The notes below the pieces were generated by a model. It saw nothing but the letters and a program-made list of their open reading frames with translations, searched no databases and had not been told where the DNA came from. Source: Serratia liquefaciens (GTDB lineage: Bacteria; Pseudomonadota; Gammaproteobacteria; Enterobacterales; Enterobacteriaceae). From it: a stretch of DNA of 36,581 nt. Below, in pieces: positions 15,806 to 23,894 of this stretch (positions are counted from its first letter, which is position 1; every line of letters starts with the position of its first letter). The position numbers and the translations under genes were made by a program. The DNA lies in NCBI GenBank assembly GCA_012719855.1, contig JAAXZN010000016.1, forward strand, positions 1 through 36,581. The letters are read 5' to 3'.

Positions 15806-16951
15806 ATGGCCAAGTTTGATACGTTGACCGTTCATGCCGGTTACACGCCGGATGCCACCGGTGCGGTAATGCCGGCCATTTATGCCACCTCCACCTACGC
15901 CCAACCGGCGCCGGGAGAGCATACCGGTTATGAATATTCACGCAGCGCCAACCCAACGCGCACCGCATTGGAGAGCGCCATCGCCGAACTGGAGGGCGGC
16001 AGCCGCGGCTACGCCTTTGCCTCTGGCCTGGCGGCCTGTTCAACCGTGCTGGAGTTGCTTGATCAGGGCAGCCATCTGGTGGCGGTCGACGATCTGTACG
16101 GCGGCACCTATCGCCTGCTGGAGAAGGTACGCAGCCGCACTGCCGGCCTGCGCGTCACCTATGTTTCACCGGCGGACCTGGCCGCACTGGAACAGGCGAT
16201 TGAACCCGACACCAAAATGATCTGGGTGGAAACGCCGACCAACCCGCTGCTGAAATTGGCGGATCTGAGCGCCATCGCTACCATCGCTAAAAAACACGGT
16301 TTAATCAGCGTCGCGGACAACACCTTTGCCTCGCCTTATATCCAGCGTCCACTGGATCTCGGCTTTGATGTGGTAGTGCATTCTGCCACCAAATACCTCA
16401 ACGGCCACTCCGACGTTGTCGCCGGGGTTGCTGCGGTGGGAAATAACCCAGAGCTGGCCGAACAGCTTGGGTTCCTGCAAAACGCGGTGGGCGGCATTCT
16501 CGATCCGTTCAGCAGCTTCCTGACGCTGCGCGGTATCCGCACGTTAGCGCTGCGCATGGAGCGCCACAGCAATAGCGCCTTGCATATTGCCCAGTGGCTG
16601 GAAGGCCAACCTCAGGTAGAAGAGGTCTACTACCCTGGCCTGCCGAGCCATCCGCAGCACGCGCTGGCGACAAAGCAGATGAGCAGCTTCGGCGGCATGA
16701 TTTCAGTTCGGTTGAAAGGCGACGACGCCTATGCGCGCCGGGTAATCAAACGTTCACGTCTGTTTACCCTGGCCGAAAGTCTGGGTGGCGTGGAAAGCCT
16801 GATCAGTCAGCCGTTCAGCATGACTCATGCTTCTATCCCGCTGGAACAGCGGCTGAAAACCGGCATCACACCGCAATTGCTGCGCCTGTCGGTAGGGATT
16901 GAGGATGCGGAAGATTTGATCGCCGATCTGCAGCAGGCGCTGGCAGAGTAA
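15806..16951 (+). CDS. Cystathionine gamma-lyase (Cys/Met metabolism PLP enzyme)
   Basis: This 381-aa fold-type I PLP enzyme belongs to the Cys/Met metabolism family. It has YSRSANPTR (44-52), the cofactor-phosphate segment FASGLAA (71-77), ETPTNPLLK, and the Schiff-base Lys196 in HSATKYLNGHSD. The family includes cystathionine gamma-synthase and gamma-lyase, which are hard to tell apart by eye. Being 14 bp after a cystathionine beta-synthase argues for the lyase, releasing cysteine, 2-oxobutyrate and ammonia. The start ATG 15806 has AAGGA upstream. A 24-nt perfect palindrome follows the stop. Confidence 0.85.
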   Translation: MAKFDTLTVHAGYTPDATGAVMPAIYATSTYAQPAPGEHTGYEYSRSANPTRTALESAIAELEGGSRGYAFASGLAACSTVLELLDQGSHLVAVDDLYGGTYRLLEKVRSRTAGLRVTYVSPADLAALEQAIEPDTKMIWVETPTNPLLKLADLSAIATIAKKHGLISVADNTFASPYIQRPLDLGFDVVVHSATKYLNGHSDVVAGVAAVGNNPELAEQLGFLQNAVGGILDPFSSFLTLRGIRTLALRMERHSNSALHIAQWLEGQPQVEEVYYPGLPSHPQHALATKQMSSFGGMISVRLKGDDAYARRVIKRSRLFTLAESLGGVESLISQPFSMTHASIPLEQRLKTGITPQLLRLSVGIEDAEDLIADLQQALAE

Positions 16952-16961
16952 TTCAAAACAA

Positions 16962-16985
16962 TCGGGTCGAACATGTTCGACCCGA
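16962..16985. terminator. Perfect 24-nt palindrome between convergent genes
   Basis: Bases 16962-16985 read the same on both strands, with TCGGGTCGAAC on one side and the ACATGT centre forming the loop. It follows the gamma-lyase stop by 10 bp and lies before the end of the convergent oxygenase gene. No clear U-tract is present. A bidirectional terminator is the simplest role. Confidence 0.55.
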
Positions 16986-17022
16986 CTCACCCCATTGGGC
17001 GCCATATGCGGCGCCGCTGCCC

Positions 17023-18045
17023 TTAAGCAACGACGTCCTGGTAATAACGCTGTGCCACGTCCGGATGGGAACGGATGCGTCCTTTCAGGTAGTTAAAGCC
17101 CACATCGCGTAACAGCGGATTGTGCGGATCGCTGGCCGGCCCTTGCGCCTCTGCCGCCAGAGGCTCCGGAAGCTGATACAAGGGCACCACCGCGTCCAGT
17201 CGCGCGCCCAGAAAGAAAGCAATCGACAACCTGTCGCTCCCTGCCGGTGGCGTCTCCACACGGTGCACGGTGGCGCGCAAATAGCCATTGGTCGCCAACT
17301 CCAGCAATTCGCCAATGTTGACCACAAAGGTATCCTCAAGCGGTTCGGCGCCAACCCAGCGCCCCTCGTCGACTTCAACCTGCAGGCCTTTTTGCCGATC
17401 CTGCAGCAGAAAGCTGAGAAAACCGGAGTCTTTATGGGCGCCCACCCCTTGCCCGCTGGCGGTCGCTTCACGCCCTGGATAGCGGATCAGTTTGATATGT
17501 TCATTGGGTTTGTCGCCGTAGAGCGAATCAAACGCTTGTTCCGGCAGTGAAAGCGACTGTGCAAAAGCGCGCAACAGCCGCAGCGACATCGCGGTCATCG
17601 CCTGTTGCCATTGCAATAGCAGCGGTTTCAACTCGGGCAATGCCTCCGGCCATTGATTCGGCCCTTGCAAACGCGCCCAGCGTGGAGTGTCTTCAGCCAG
17701 CTGCAGCGCCGCCCGCTCTGCACCGATATCAAACTGTTCGCGCCAGTCCGGCTGGCCGCGGGTCAATTCTGCCGCCGCACGGTTATAGCCGCGAAAATGC
17801 GGCGAATGCACCATCTGCACCGCCAGTTTGTCGGCTTCCGGCAGGGCGAAAAACTGCCTCGCCAGCCGTTGCAGCTGCGCATTCAGGTCACTATCAACGC
17901 CGTGGCCGCGCAAATAAAAAAAGCCGACGTCACGCGCCGCAATACGCAAACCGTCAAGAAACGCCTGCCGCTGCCCGGCGTCGCCATCAAGCTGCGAAAG
18001 ATCCAGCAGCGGCAGCCTCTTCAGCGTCAGTGGTGGTGTCATCAT
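17023..18045 (-). CDS. 2-oxoglutarate/Fe(II) oxygenase, isopenicillin N synthase family
   Basis: The 340-aa protein has the N-terminal DIOX_N region (about 11-120, with IAARDVGFFYLRGHGV) and a C-terminal double-stranded beta-helix. Iron ligands are His204 and Asp206 in GAHKDSGFLS and His261 in ATVHRVETP. The 2-oxoglutarate-binding RxS is Arg272-Ser274 in DRLSIAFF. All catalytic residues are present, so it should be active in the cytosol, but the substrate is unknown. It stands alone between a gamma-lyase gene and a HAD gene. AGAGGA precedes ATG 18045 by 5 nt; ATG 18042 is equally possible. Confidence 0.82.
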   Translation of the reverse strand: MMTPPLTLKRLPLLDLSQLDGDAGQRQAFLDGLRIAARDVGFFYLRGHGVDSDLNAQLQRLARQFFALPEADKLAVQMVHSPHFRGYNRAAAELTRGQPDWREQFDIGAERAALQLAEDTPRWARLQGPNQWPEALPELKPLLLQWQQAMTAMSLRLLRAFAQSLSLPEQAFDSLYGDKPNEHIKLIRYPGREATASGQGVGAHKDSGFLSFLLQDRQKGLQVEVDEGRWVGAEPLEDTFVVNIGELLELATNGYLRATVHRVETPPAGSDRLSIAFFLGARLDAVVPLYQLPEPLAAEAQGPASDPHNPLLRDVGFNYLKGRIRSHPDVAQRYYQDVVA

Positions 18046-18335
18046 CCTGTTCCTCTTCATCCCCAACAAAAATCGGGCCGGTATAAAGGCGAATTATCAG
18101 CATCTTCAACTCCTGGATGGCCAGCGTATTGCCCCTATAGTTACCATCAGGACAAAGGCCCGAGCCAATATTGTTGCGTTCTAAGTTATGCAAACCTTCA
18201 ACAAAGTGTCGCAAAACTGTCATCAATGTTACTTATGCTCTGCGCAATTTCGTCGTCGCCACTGGCTGGCGACTAACGCTATCCGCTATTCTATAAACAG
18301 CCCATTCCCCCTCCCTGCCTGCCGGAGAAATACTG

Positions 18336-18992
18336 ATGGATTTAGCCTTGTTCGACCTGGACGAAACCCTGATTGATGAAGACAGCGCCAGCCTATGGAT
18401 GCGTTGGTTGGTTACTGAAGGGTTTGCACCGGCGGAACTGGAACAGCAGGAACAACAACTGATGCAGCACTATTATCAGGGCAAGCTGTCCATGGAGGAC
18501 TATATGCAGGCCACGTTGGCACCGCTGGCCGGCCTGAGTACCGAGACGGTGGCCGGCTGGGTGCAGCGTTATATTCGCCGCGATATTCTGCCGCGAGTCT
18601 ACCCTGCCGCCCGTGAACGGCTGCTGTGGCACCGCGAGCGCGGCGACTGCATTCTGGTCATTTCCGCCACGGGCGAGCACCTGGTGGCGCCGATTGCCGC
18701 CCAGCTTGGCGCCGACGGCGCGCTGGCCATTGGCGTCGAAGTGCAAGACGGGCGCTTCACCGGCAACACCTACGGCACCATGACCTACCAACAGGGCAAG
18801 GTTATCCGCCTGAAAAAGTGGTTGGCTGAACATCCGGAACTGAGCTTCGAGCACAGCCACGGTTACAGCGACTCCCTGAACGACAAAGCGATGCTGGAAT
18901 ATGTCGACAGCGCCACGGTGATCAACCCCGACAGCGAGCTCAACGCGCTGGCGCTGGAGCACGGTTGGGAGATCTGCCGCTGGGAGCGCTGA
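18336..18992 (+). CDS. HAD-IB family phosphatase
   Basis: This 218-aa cytosolic protein has motif I DLDETL (Asp7 nucleophile, Asp9), motif II VISATG with a Ser/Thr pair near residue 110, a Lys in QGKVIRLKKW as motif III, and motif IV YSDSLNDKAML. A helical cap sits between motifs I and II. The subfamily (HAD-IB, related to phosphoserine phosphatase and Caulobacter CicA) hydrolyses small phosphomonoesters; the substrate cannot be read from sequence. GGAGA lies upstream of ATG 18336. It is divergent from the oxygenase gene. Confidence 0.8.
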   Translation: MDLALFDLDETLIDEDSASLWMRWLVTEGFAPAELEQQEQQLMQHYYQGKLSMEDYMQATLAPLAGLSTETVAGWVQRYIRRDILPRVYPAARERLLWHRERGDCILVISATGEHLVAPIAAQLGADGALAIGVEVQDGRFTGNTYGTMTYQQGKVIRLKKWLAEHPELSFEHSHGYSDSLNDKAMLEYVDSATVINPDSELNALALEHGWEICRWER

Positions 18993-19098
18993 ATGTGTCG
19001 CCCACGTCGGCAAAAAATGCCTTCCAGTGTGACAAGCGCTGAATTGTGGAGTAGGAATAATTAGTTAGGTTGATTAACCCACGTAAAAGAGGCGTTCT

Positions 19099-19719
19099 AT
19101 GCTGACCATTTGGGGTCGTGAAAATTCGAACAACGTCAGGAAAGTGCTGTGGTGCGCCGCAGAATTGGAGCTGAGTTACAGCCATATCAACGCCGGTGGC
19201 GCATTCGGCAAGGTGAACGACGAGCTCTACCGTTCATTGAACCCGAATGGCCTGGTGCCGCTGCTGCAAGACGATGACTTTGTGCTGTGGGAGTCCAACA
19301 CCATAGTGCGCTATCTGGCCGCGAAGTTTGGTAGCGAACCATTCTACCCGCAGGATCTGCAGGCACGCGCCAGTGCCGAAAAATGGATGGACTGGACCAC
19401 CGCCACCATTGTCAGTCACTTTAGCGTGTTGTTCTGGGGGATGGTACGCACCAAGCCGGAACTGCGCGATATGGCGAAGATCGAAGCGGCAATCGCCACA
19501 TTGGAAAAGCATTTCGACATTGTGGAAGACACCCTGGGCCGTCAGCCTTACCTTTCCGGTGAAGACTTCGGCATCGGCGATATCCCGCTGGGCAGTTTCG
19601 CCTACGCCTGGTTCTCCATGCCGATCAAGCGCCAGCCGCGCCCAAACATGGAGCGCTGGTATAAGCAACTAAGCGAACGCCCGGCCTATCAGCGCGGCGT
19701 GATGAGCGAATTAACCTGA
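19099..19719 (+). CDS. gstB: Glutathione S-transferase, GstB-like
   Basis: The 206-aa protein has an N-terminal thioredoxin-like domain (1-78) starting MLTIWGRENSNNVRKVLW, the cis-Pro loop NPNGLVPLL and the glutathione-contacting WESNTIVRYLAA. The C-terminal helical domain carries the N-capping pattern FGIGDIPLGSF. It resembles E. coli GstB (YliJ), and the neighbour yliI is shared with E. coli, where yliJ and yliI are adjacent near dacC. GstB acts on bromoacetate-type electrophiles. Divergence from E. coli GstB is appreciable, so the exact function is inferred. It ends at a terminator shared with yliI. Confidence 0.8.
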   Translation: MLTIWGRENSNNVRKVLWCAAELELSYSHINAGGAFGKVNDELYRSLNPNGLVPLLQDDDFVLWESNTIVRYLAAKFGSEPFYPQDLQARASAEKWMDWTTATIVSHFSVLFWGMVRTKPELRDMAKIEAAIATLEKHFDIVEDTLGRQPYLSGEDFGIGDIPLGSFAYAWFSMPIKRQPRPNMERWYKQLSERPAYQRGVMSELT

Positions 19720-19725
19720 GTTTCC

Positions 19726-19755
19726 TGCGCCCCGCATCCACTGGGGCGCAATTTT
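19726..19755. terminator. Terminator between gstB and yliI
   Basis: TGCGCCCC (19726-19733) pairs exactly with GGGGCGCA (19743-19750), followed by ATTTT. It lies between two converging stop codons and has a T-rich tail in the gstB direction. Confidence 0.65.
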
Positions 19756-19758
19756 CGC

Positions 19759-20856
19759 CTAGAGCCCCACCCGCAGCAGCTTGCCGTTGCTTGCATCGGT
19801 TAACAGATAAAGGTAGCCGTCAGGCCCGACCCGCACTTCACGAATGCGTTCTCCACGATCCTCCAGCAGCCTTTCTTCAGAGACCACTTTGTCCCCCTGC
19901 AGCGTCAGGCGGATCAGCGCTTCCTGGGCCAGTGCGCCAATAAACAGCGAATGCTTCCAGGCAGGAAAACGAGGCGAATCATAGAATGCCATGCCGCTGA
20001 TACCCGGTGACACCGGCCAATAATGCAGGGGCTGTTCAGTACCGGCGACCTTCTGTCCTTTTGCCTCCGGGATCGCCAGCCCGGAGTAATTGATGCCATA
20101 GGTGGCTATCGGCCAGCCGTAGTTTTTCCCTGCCTGCGGAATATTGACCTCGTCGCCATCGCGTGGACCGTGTTCGTTCTCCCACATCACCCCGCTCCAC
20201 GGATTCAACGCCAGCCCCTGAGGATTGCGGTGGCCGTAGGACCAAATTTCCGGCCGCTTGCCGGCCTGGCCGACAAAAGGATTATCCGGCGGCACCGCGC
20301 CGTCGGCGGTTAAGCGCACCATTTTACCCTGTAACTTGTCCAGATCCTGTGCCGTCGGCCGCTGGTTATTCTCCCCCAGCGCGATAAACAAATTCCCCTG
20401 ACGATCAAACGCCAGCTTGCCCCCAAAATGATTGCCGACCGACAGCTTGGGTTGCTGGCGGAAGATCACCTTGAAATTCTCCAGGCGTTGGTTGTCGGTA
20501 CTGAGCTGCCCATAGCCTACCGCCGTCCCGGCCTTGCCGTCATCACCCACTTCGGCGAAGCTGAGATAAACGCGCCGGCTGGTGGAAAAATCTGGCGCCA
20601 GCAACACTTCCAGCAAACCGCCCTGGCCTTGGGCATACACTTGCGGCACACCAACGATGGGCGCCGAAAGCCCCTGGCCCATCTGCCACAGCCGTAAACG
20701 CCCCGGCCGTTCGGTGATTAACATTCCCTGTTCACCGGGCAAAAATGCCAGTGACCACGGGTGTTCCAGCTTGTCCTGCAATTGCGTTACCGTCGGTGCG
20801 GCGTGCAGCAAGCCGCTGAACAACAGCAAAGCGGCCATCATAGTCAATCGGTGCAT
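19759..20856 (-). CDS. yliI: Soluble aldose sugar dehydrogenase YliI (PQQ-dependent)
   Basis: This 365-aa six-bladed beta-propeller has a signal peptide (1-19, ending LLHA), so it acts in the periplasm. Family motifs are LEHPWSLAFLPGE, LITERPGRL, GNHFGGKLAFD with the catalytic His, LFIALGEN, SYGHRNPQGLALNPWSG and WENEHGPRDGDEVN, the calcium and PQQ site. E. coli YliI oxidises aldose sugars only when PQQ is supplied; whether this organism makes PQQ is not visible here. AGGAGGA lies 4 nt before ATG 20856, which fixes the start over a longer frame to 20880. Confidence 0.92.
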   Translation of the reverse strand: MHRLTMMAALLLFSGLLHAAPTVTQLQDKLEHPWSLAFLPGEQGMLITERPGRLRLWQMGQGLSAPIVGVPQVYAQGQGGLLEVLLAPDFSTSRRVYLSFAEVGDDGKAGTAVGYGQLSTDNQRLENFKVIFRQQPKLSVGNHFGGKLAFDRQGNLFIALGENNQRPTAQDLDKLQGKMVRLTADGAVPPDNPFVGQAGKRPEIWSYGHRNPQGLALNPWSGVMWENEHGPRDGDEVNIPQAGKNYGWPIATYGINYSGLAIPEAKGQKVAGTEQPLHYWPVSPGISGMAFYDSPRFPAWKHSLFIGALAQEALIRLTLQGDKVVSEERLLEDRGERIREVRVGPDGYLYLLTDASNGKLLRVGL

Positions 20857-20987
20857 AGCGTCCTCCTGGACAAAAAACAACCTACTCAGTGTAGCCCAGC
20901 AGGCTGATTTTGACGTTTGTTTTAAATTTCAACGTGTTGCCTTTTGAGCAGACTGTGCTTAAGTTAAGGGTTCACCAAGGAGGAAAG

Positions 20988-21407
20988 ATGAACATCACCG
21001 TAACCGAGACGCTCAATGAAGACACCCTCGACGCTATCCGTCAGGGGCTGCGAGCCCATAACAGCCCCTATGTGGATCCCAGCCAACGTAAACCAGTTGG
21101 CGTTTACGCCCGGGACACCGCCGGCCAGGTGGTCGCTGGCCTGACCGGCGAGACCTGGGGCAACTGGCTGAGCGTTGAATGGCTGTGGGTAGCGGATTCG
21201 CAACGCGGCAGCGGCCTGGGTCGCAAAGTGTTGCTGGCGGCGGAACAGGAGGCGAAAGCGCGCGGTTGCCGCTATGTTCGTTTGGATACCTTTAGTTTTC
21301 AGGCGCGGCCGTTCTACGAAAAACTGGGTTATCAGCTGCAGATGACGCTGCAGAATTACCCGGTGGAACATGAATGTTACTTTCTCACCAAAACCCTTAT
21401 TGAATAG
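20988..21407 (+). CDS. GNAT family N-acetyltransferase
   Basis: The 139-aa protein is a single GNAT domain. VEWLWVADSQRGSGLGRKVL is motif A, with the acetyl-CoA pyrophosphate loop QRGSGLG, and FQARPFYEKLGYQ is motif B. The acceptor is unknown. AAGGAGGAAAG sits directly before ATG 20988, a very strong ribosome site, which excludes the longer upstream frame. Its stop is 11 bp from the CorA-family gene, so the two are probably co-transcribed, though no functional link is evident. Confidence 0.85.
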   Translation: MNITVTETLNEDTLDAIRQGLRAHNSPYVDPSQRKPVGVYARDTAGQVVAGLTGETWGNWLSVEWLWVADSQRGSGLGRKVLLAAEQEAKARGCRYVRLDTFSFQARPFYEKLGYQLQMTLQNYPVEHECYFLTKTLIE

Positions 21408-21418
21408 CAGGTGACCTG

Positions 21419-22399
21419 ATGGAAACCGCAACCATGGTTGTGAATTGCGTGGCATACAAAGCCGGTGAACGGCTGGGCGAAGTGACCATTGATGATATCA
21501 GCGAGGTGGTCAAACAGCCGGATACCTTCGTCTGGCTCGGGCTGTGGCAGCCGGAAGACGCCTTTATGCGCAAAGTGCAGGAGGAGTTCGGGCTGCACGA
21601 TCTGGCGATTGAGGATGCGTTGTGCGCCCACCAGCGACCGAAACTTGAAGCCTACGGTGACTCGCTGTTTATCGTGGTCAAAACCGCGCAATGGGGCAAT
21701 GACGAAATTGAGTACGGCGAAACGCACTTCTTCGTGGGTAAAAACTTCCTGATCACGGTACGCCACGGCGAATCGCCGAGCTACGCCCCGATCCGTGCCA
21801 AGGCCGAAGAGAACCGCAAGCAAATGTGCCGCGGCCCGGGTTTTGCCTTGTATTCGGTATTGGATTTTGTGGTGGATAACTACCGTACCGTGGTGGCGAA
21901 GTTCGAATCGACCATCGAAGGTATCGAAGCCAATATGTTCAAATCAGAGTTTGATCAGGCCGCCATCGAGAACGTCTATACCCTGCGGCGGCACCTGCTG
22001 GCGCTGCGCAATGCCGCGATGCCGATGGACGAAATCTGCAATCAGCTGATCCGCCTGCATGAGGAAGTGATCCCGAAAGAGCTGCGCGCTTACGTACGCG
22101 ATGTTCAGGACCATGCGCATCAGGTGGTCAGCAATATCGATGATATGCGCGAAATGCTGACCAACGCGATGCACGTCAATTTGGCGCTGGTCACCGTAAA
22201 ACAGAATGAAGTGGTGAAACGCCTGGCCGGTTGGGGGGCGATCCTGGCGATCCCTACGGTGATATTCAGCCTGTATGGCATGAACTTCGCCGATATGCCG
22301 GAGCTGAAGTTCCCCTGGGCCTACCACACCACGCTGGGGATCACCGTCGTCGGCTGCTTCTTCCTGTACCAGAAACTGAAGCGATCCGGCTGGCTGTAA
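21419..22399 (+). CDS. CorA-family divalent metal transporter
   Basis: The 326-aa protein has a large cytosolic N-terminal domain (1-265) with the long helix typical of CorA, then two C-terminal membrane helices (about 270-287 and 303-318). The selectivity motif YGMNF (286-290) closes the first. The family moves Mg2+, Co2+ or Ni2+ as pentamers, or Zn2+ in the ZntB branch; residues here do not settle which. It is not the main E. coli-type corA by context. CAGGTGA precedes ATG 21419; Met6 is an alternative start. Confidence 0.87.
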   Translation: METATMVVNCVAYKAGERLGEVTIDDISEVVKQPDTFVWLGLWQPEDAFMRKVQEEFGLHDLAIEDALCAHQRPKLEAYGDSLFIVVKTAQWGNDEIEYGETHFFVGKNFLITVRHGESPSYAPIRAKAEENRKQMCRGPGFALYSVLDFVVDNYRTVVAKFESTIEGIEANMFKSEFDQAAIENVYTLRRHLLALRNAAMPMDEICNQLIRLHEEVIPKELRAYVRDVQDHAHQVVSNIDDMREMLTNAMHVNLALVTVKQNEVVKRLAGWGAILAIPTVIFSLYGMNFADMPELKFPWAYHTTLGITVVGCFFLYQKLKRSGWL

Positions 22400-22407
22400 A
22401 CGATAAT

Positions 22408-22428
22408 GGGGCTGCGCATGGCAGCCCC
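22408..22428. terminator. Hairpin between the CorA-family and SSS genes
   Basis: GGGGCTGC and GCAGCCCC form a perfect 8-bp stem around GCATG between converging genes. There is no long U-tract on either side. Confidence 0.5.
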
Positions 22429-22438
22429 TGGTGACCGG

Positions 22439-23821
22439 TTACTCGGCCTGCACCTGCGGCTGCGGGCTTGGCCGGGTCAATAAGCTGCCCATTACGAAGG
22501 CCGCGCCGCCCGCCAGCAAGCCGCCGTAGATTGGGCTGTTGGCTTCAATACCCTGATAATACATCAGCCCCAAAACGCTCAGGCTGCCGGTCAGCATGCT
22601 GGCGATCGCGCCGGTGCTGGTGGCCCGTTGCCAGAAAATCGCGCCGATCAGCGGGATCAGCATGCCGCCCACCAGCAGGTTATAAGCCAGCGTGAGCGCG
22701 GCCATCACGTCCCGAACTACAAACGCCAACCCCAGCATGATGCAACCCATGATCAGCGTAGTGAATCGTCCGGCTGCCAGCCCGCCCGAGGGGCGCTTAC
22801 GGATCGCCGGCAATACGTCCTCCAGCGCAATGGTCGATGACGCCAACAGGCAGGCGCTGGCGGTAGACATCAGCGCAGCCAGTGCGGCGGCGGCCACCAA
22901 CCCGCTGACGCCCGGCGGCAGCACCGCCTGCGCAATGGCGGCAAAAGCCCCGTCGGTATTAGCCAGCTGCGGCAGCACCAGCTTGCCGGCCATGCCGATC
23001 AACGCGCCGGCCACGCCATACAGCACGCAATACACCCCGGCGCCTAACCCGGCATAGCGAGCAATGGTGCTGCTGCGGGCGGTAAATACCCGCTGCCAGA
23101 TGTCCTGACCAATCAAAATGCCGAAGAAGTAGATCAGGAAGAACACCGCGATAGTGTCCAGCCCGATGGATGATAGCCGGTAGTAGCTTTCCGGCAGTTG
23201 GCTGCTGAACGCTGCCCAGCCCCCGGCTTTGACGATGCTCATCGGCATCAGCACCAGCATCATGCCGACGGTCATGATGATAAACTGGATAATGTCGGTC
23301 AGCGTCAGTGACCACATGCCGCCCAACGTTGAATACAGCACCACCAAACCGCCACCGAGCAAAATTGAAACGGTAAACGACAAGTCAAACATCACCTGCA
23401 TCACGCTGCCGATGGCAATGATCGACGTCACCGCCACCATCAGATCGTAGGCCAACATAATGGCGCCGCTGGTGACCCTGGCCGCCGGGTGATAACGTCG
23501 CGACAGCACCTGGCTGACGGTGTAGAGCTTTAGCTTAAGCAACGGCTTTGCCAACACCAGGCTCAGCACCACAATGCCCGCCCCCAACGCACCGCAAAGC
23601 CACACGCCAGAGATGCCGTAGGTATAACCCAGTTTGACGCTGCCGATGGTTGATGCCCCGCCCAGCACCACCGCAGACAAGGTACCCAGATACAAACAGG
23701 GCCCCAGATTACGCCCGGCAACCAGATAATCCTCTTTGGTCGTCGCCCGGCGCACGCCTAACCAACCCACCGCTCCTATCACCAAAAAGTAAAACACTAC
23801 TACCAGCAGATCGAGATTCAT
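22439..23821 (-). CDS. Sodium:solute symporter (SSS family)
   Basis: The 460-aa protein has about thirteen membrane helices. The N-terminal MNLDLLVVVFYFLVIGAVGW, DYLVAGRNLGP, and the sodium-site helix SAVVLGGASTIGSVKLGY are typical of the PutP/PanF family. VAAAALAALMSTASACLLASST is the conserved helix-8 sodium motif. It is the second gene after a guanidinobutyrase gene on the same strand, 73 bp downstream, so the substrate may be 4-guanidinobutyrate or a related guanidino compound. GGAG lies 6 nt before ATG 23821. Confidence 0.87.
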   Translation of the reverse strand: MNLDLLVVVFYFLVIGAVGWLGVRRATTKEDYLVAGRNLGPCLYLGTLSAVVLGGASTIGSVKLGYTYGISGVWLCGALGAGIVVLSLVLAKPLLKLKLYTVSQVLSRRYHPAARVTSGAIMLAYDLMVAVTSIIAIGSVMQVMFDLSFTVSILLGGGLVVLYSTLGGMWSLTLTDIIQFIIMTVGMMLVLMPMSIVKAGGWAAFSSQLPESYYRLSSIGLDTIAVFFLIYFFGILIGQDIWQRVFTARSSTIARYAGLGAGVYCVLYGVAGALIGMAGKLVLPQLANTDGAFAAIAQAVLPPGVSGLVAAAALAALMSTASACLLASSTIALEDVLPAIRKRPSGGLAAGRFTTLIMGCIMLGLAFVVRDVMAALTLAYNLLVGGMLIPLIGAIFWQRATSTGAIASMLTGSLSVLGLMYYQGIEANSPIYGGLLAGGAAFVMGSLLTRPSPQPQVQAE

Positions 23822-23894
23822 GAGTCACTCCGCATGCTTATTATTGTTATTGGATCCAGGCGCAACGGCTCCGCCGGTCAGGTATGACGGTGCC

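Noticed and set aside
18217-18232. Pho-box-like CTGTCATCAATGTTAC before the HAD phosphatase gene
   Set aside because: The first half fits the PhoB consensus, but the second repeat starts 9 bp rather than 11 bp later and matches poorly, so it is more likely chance.
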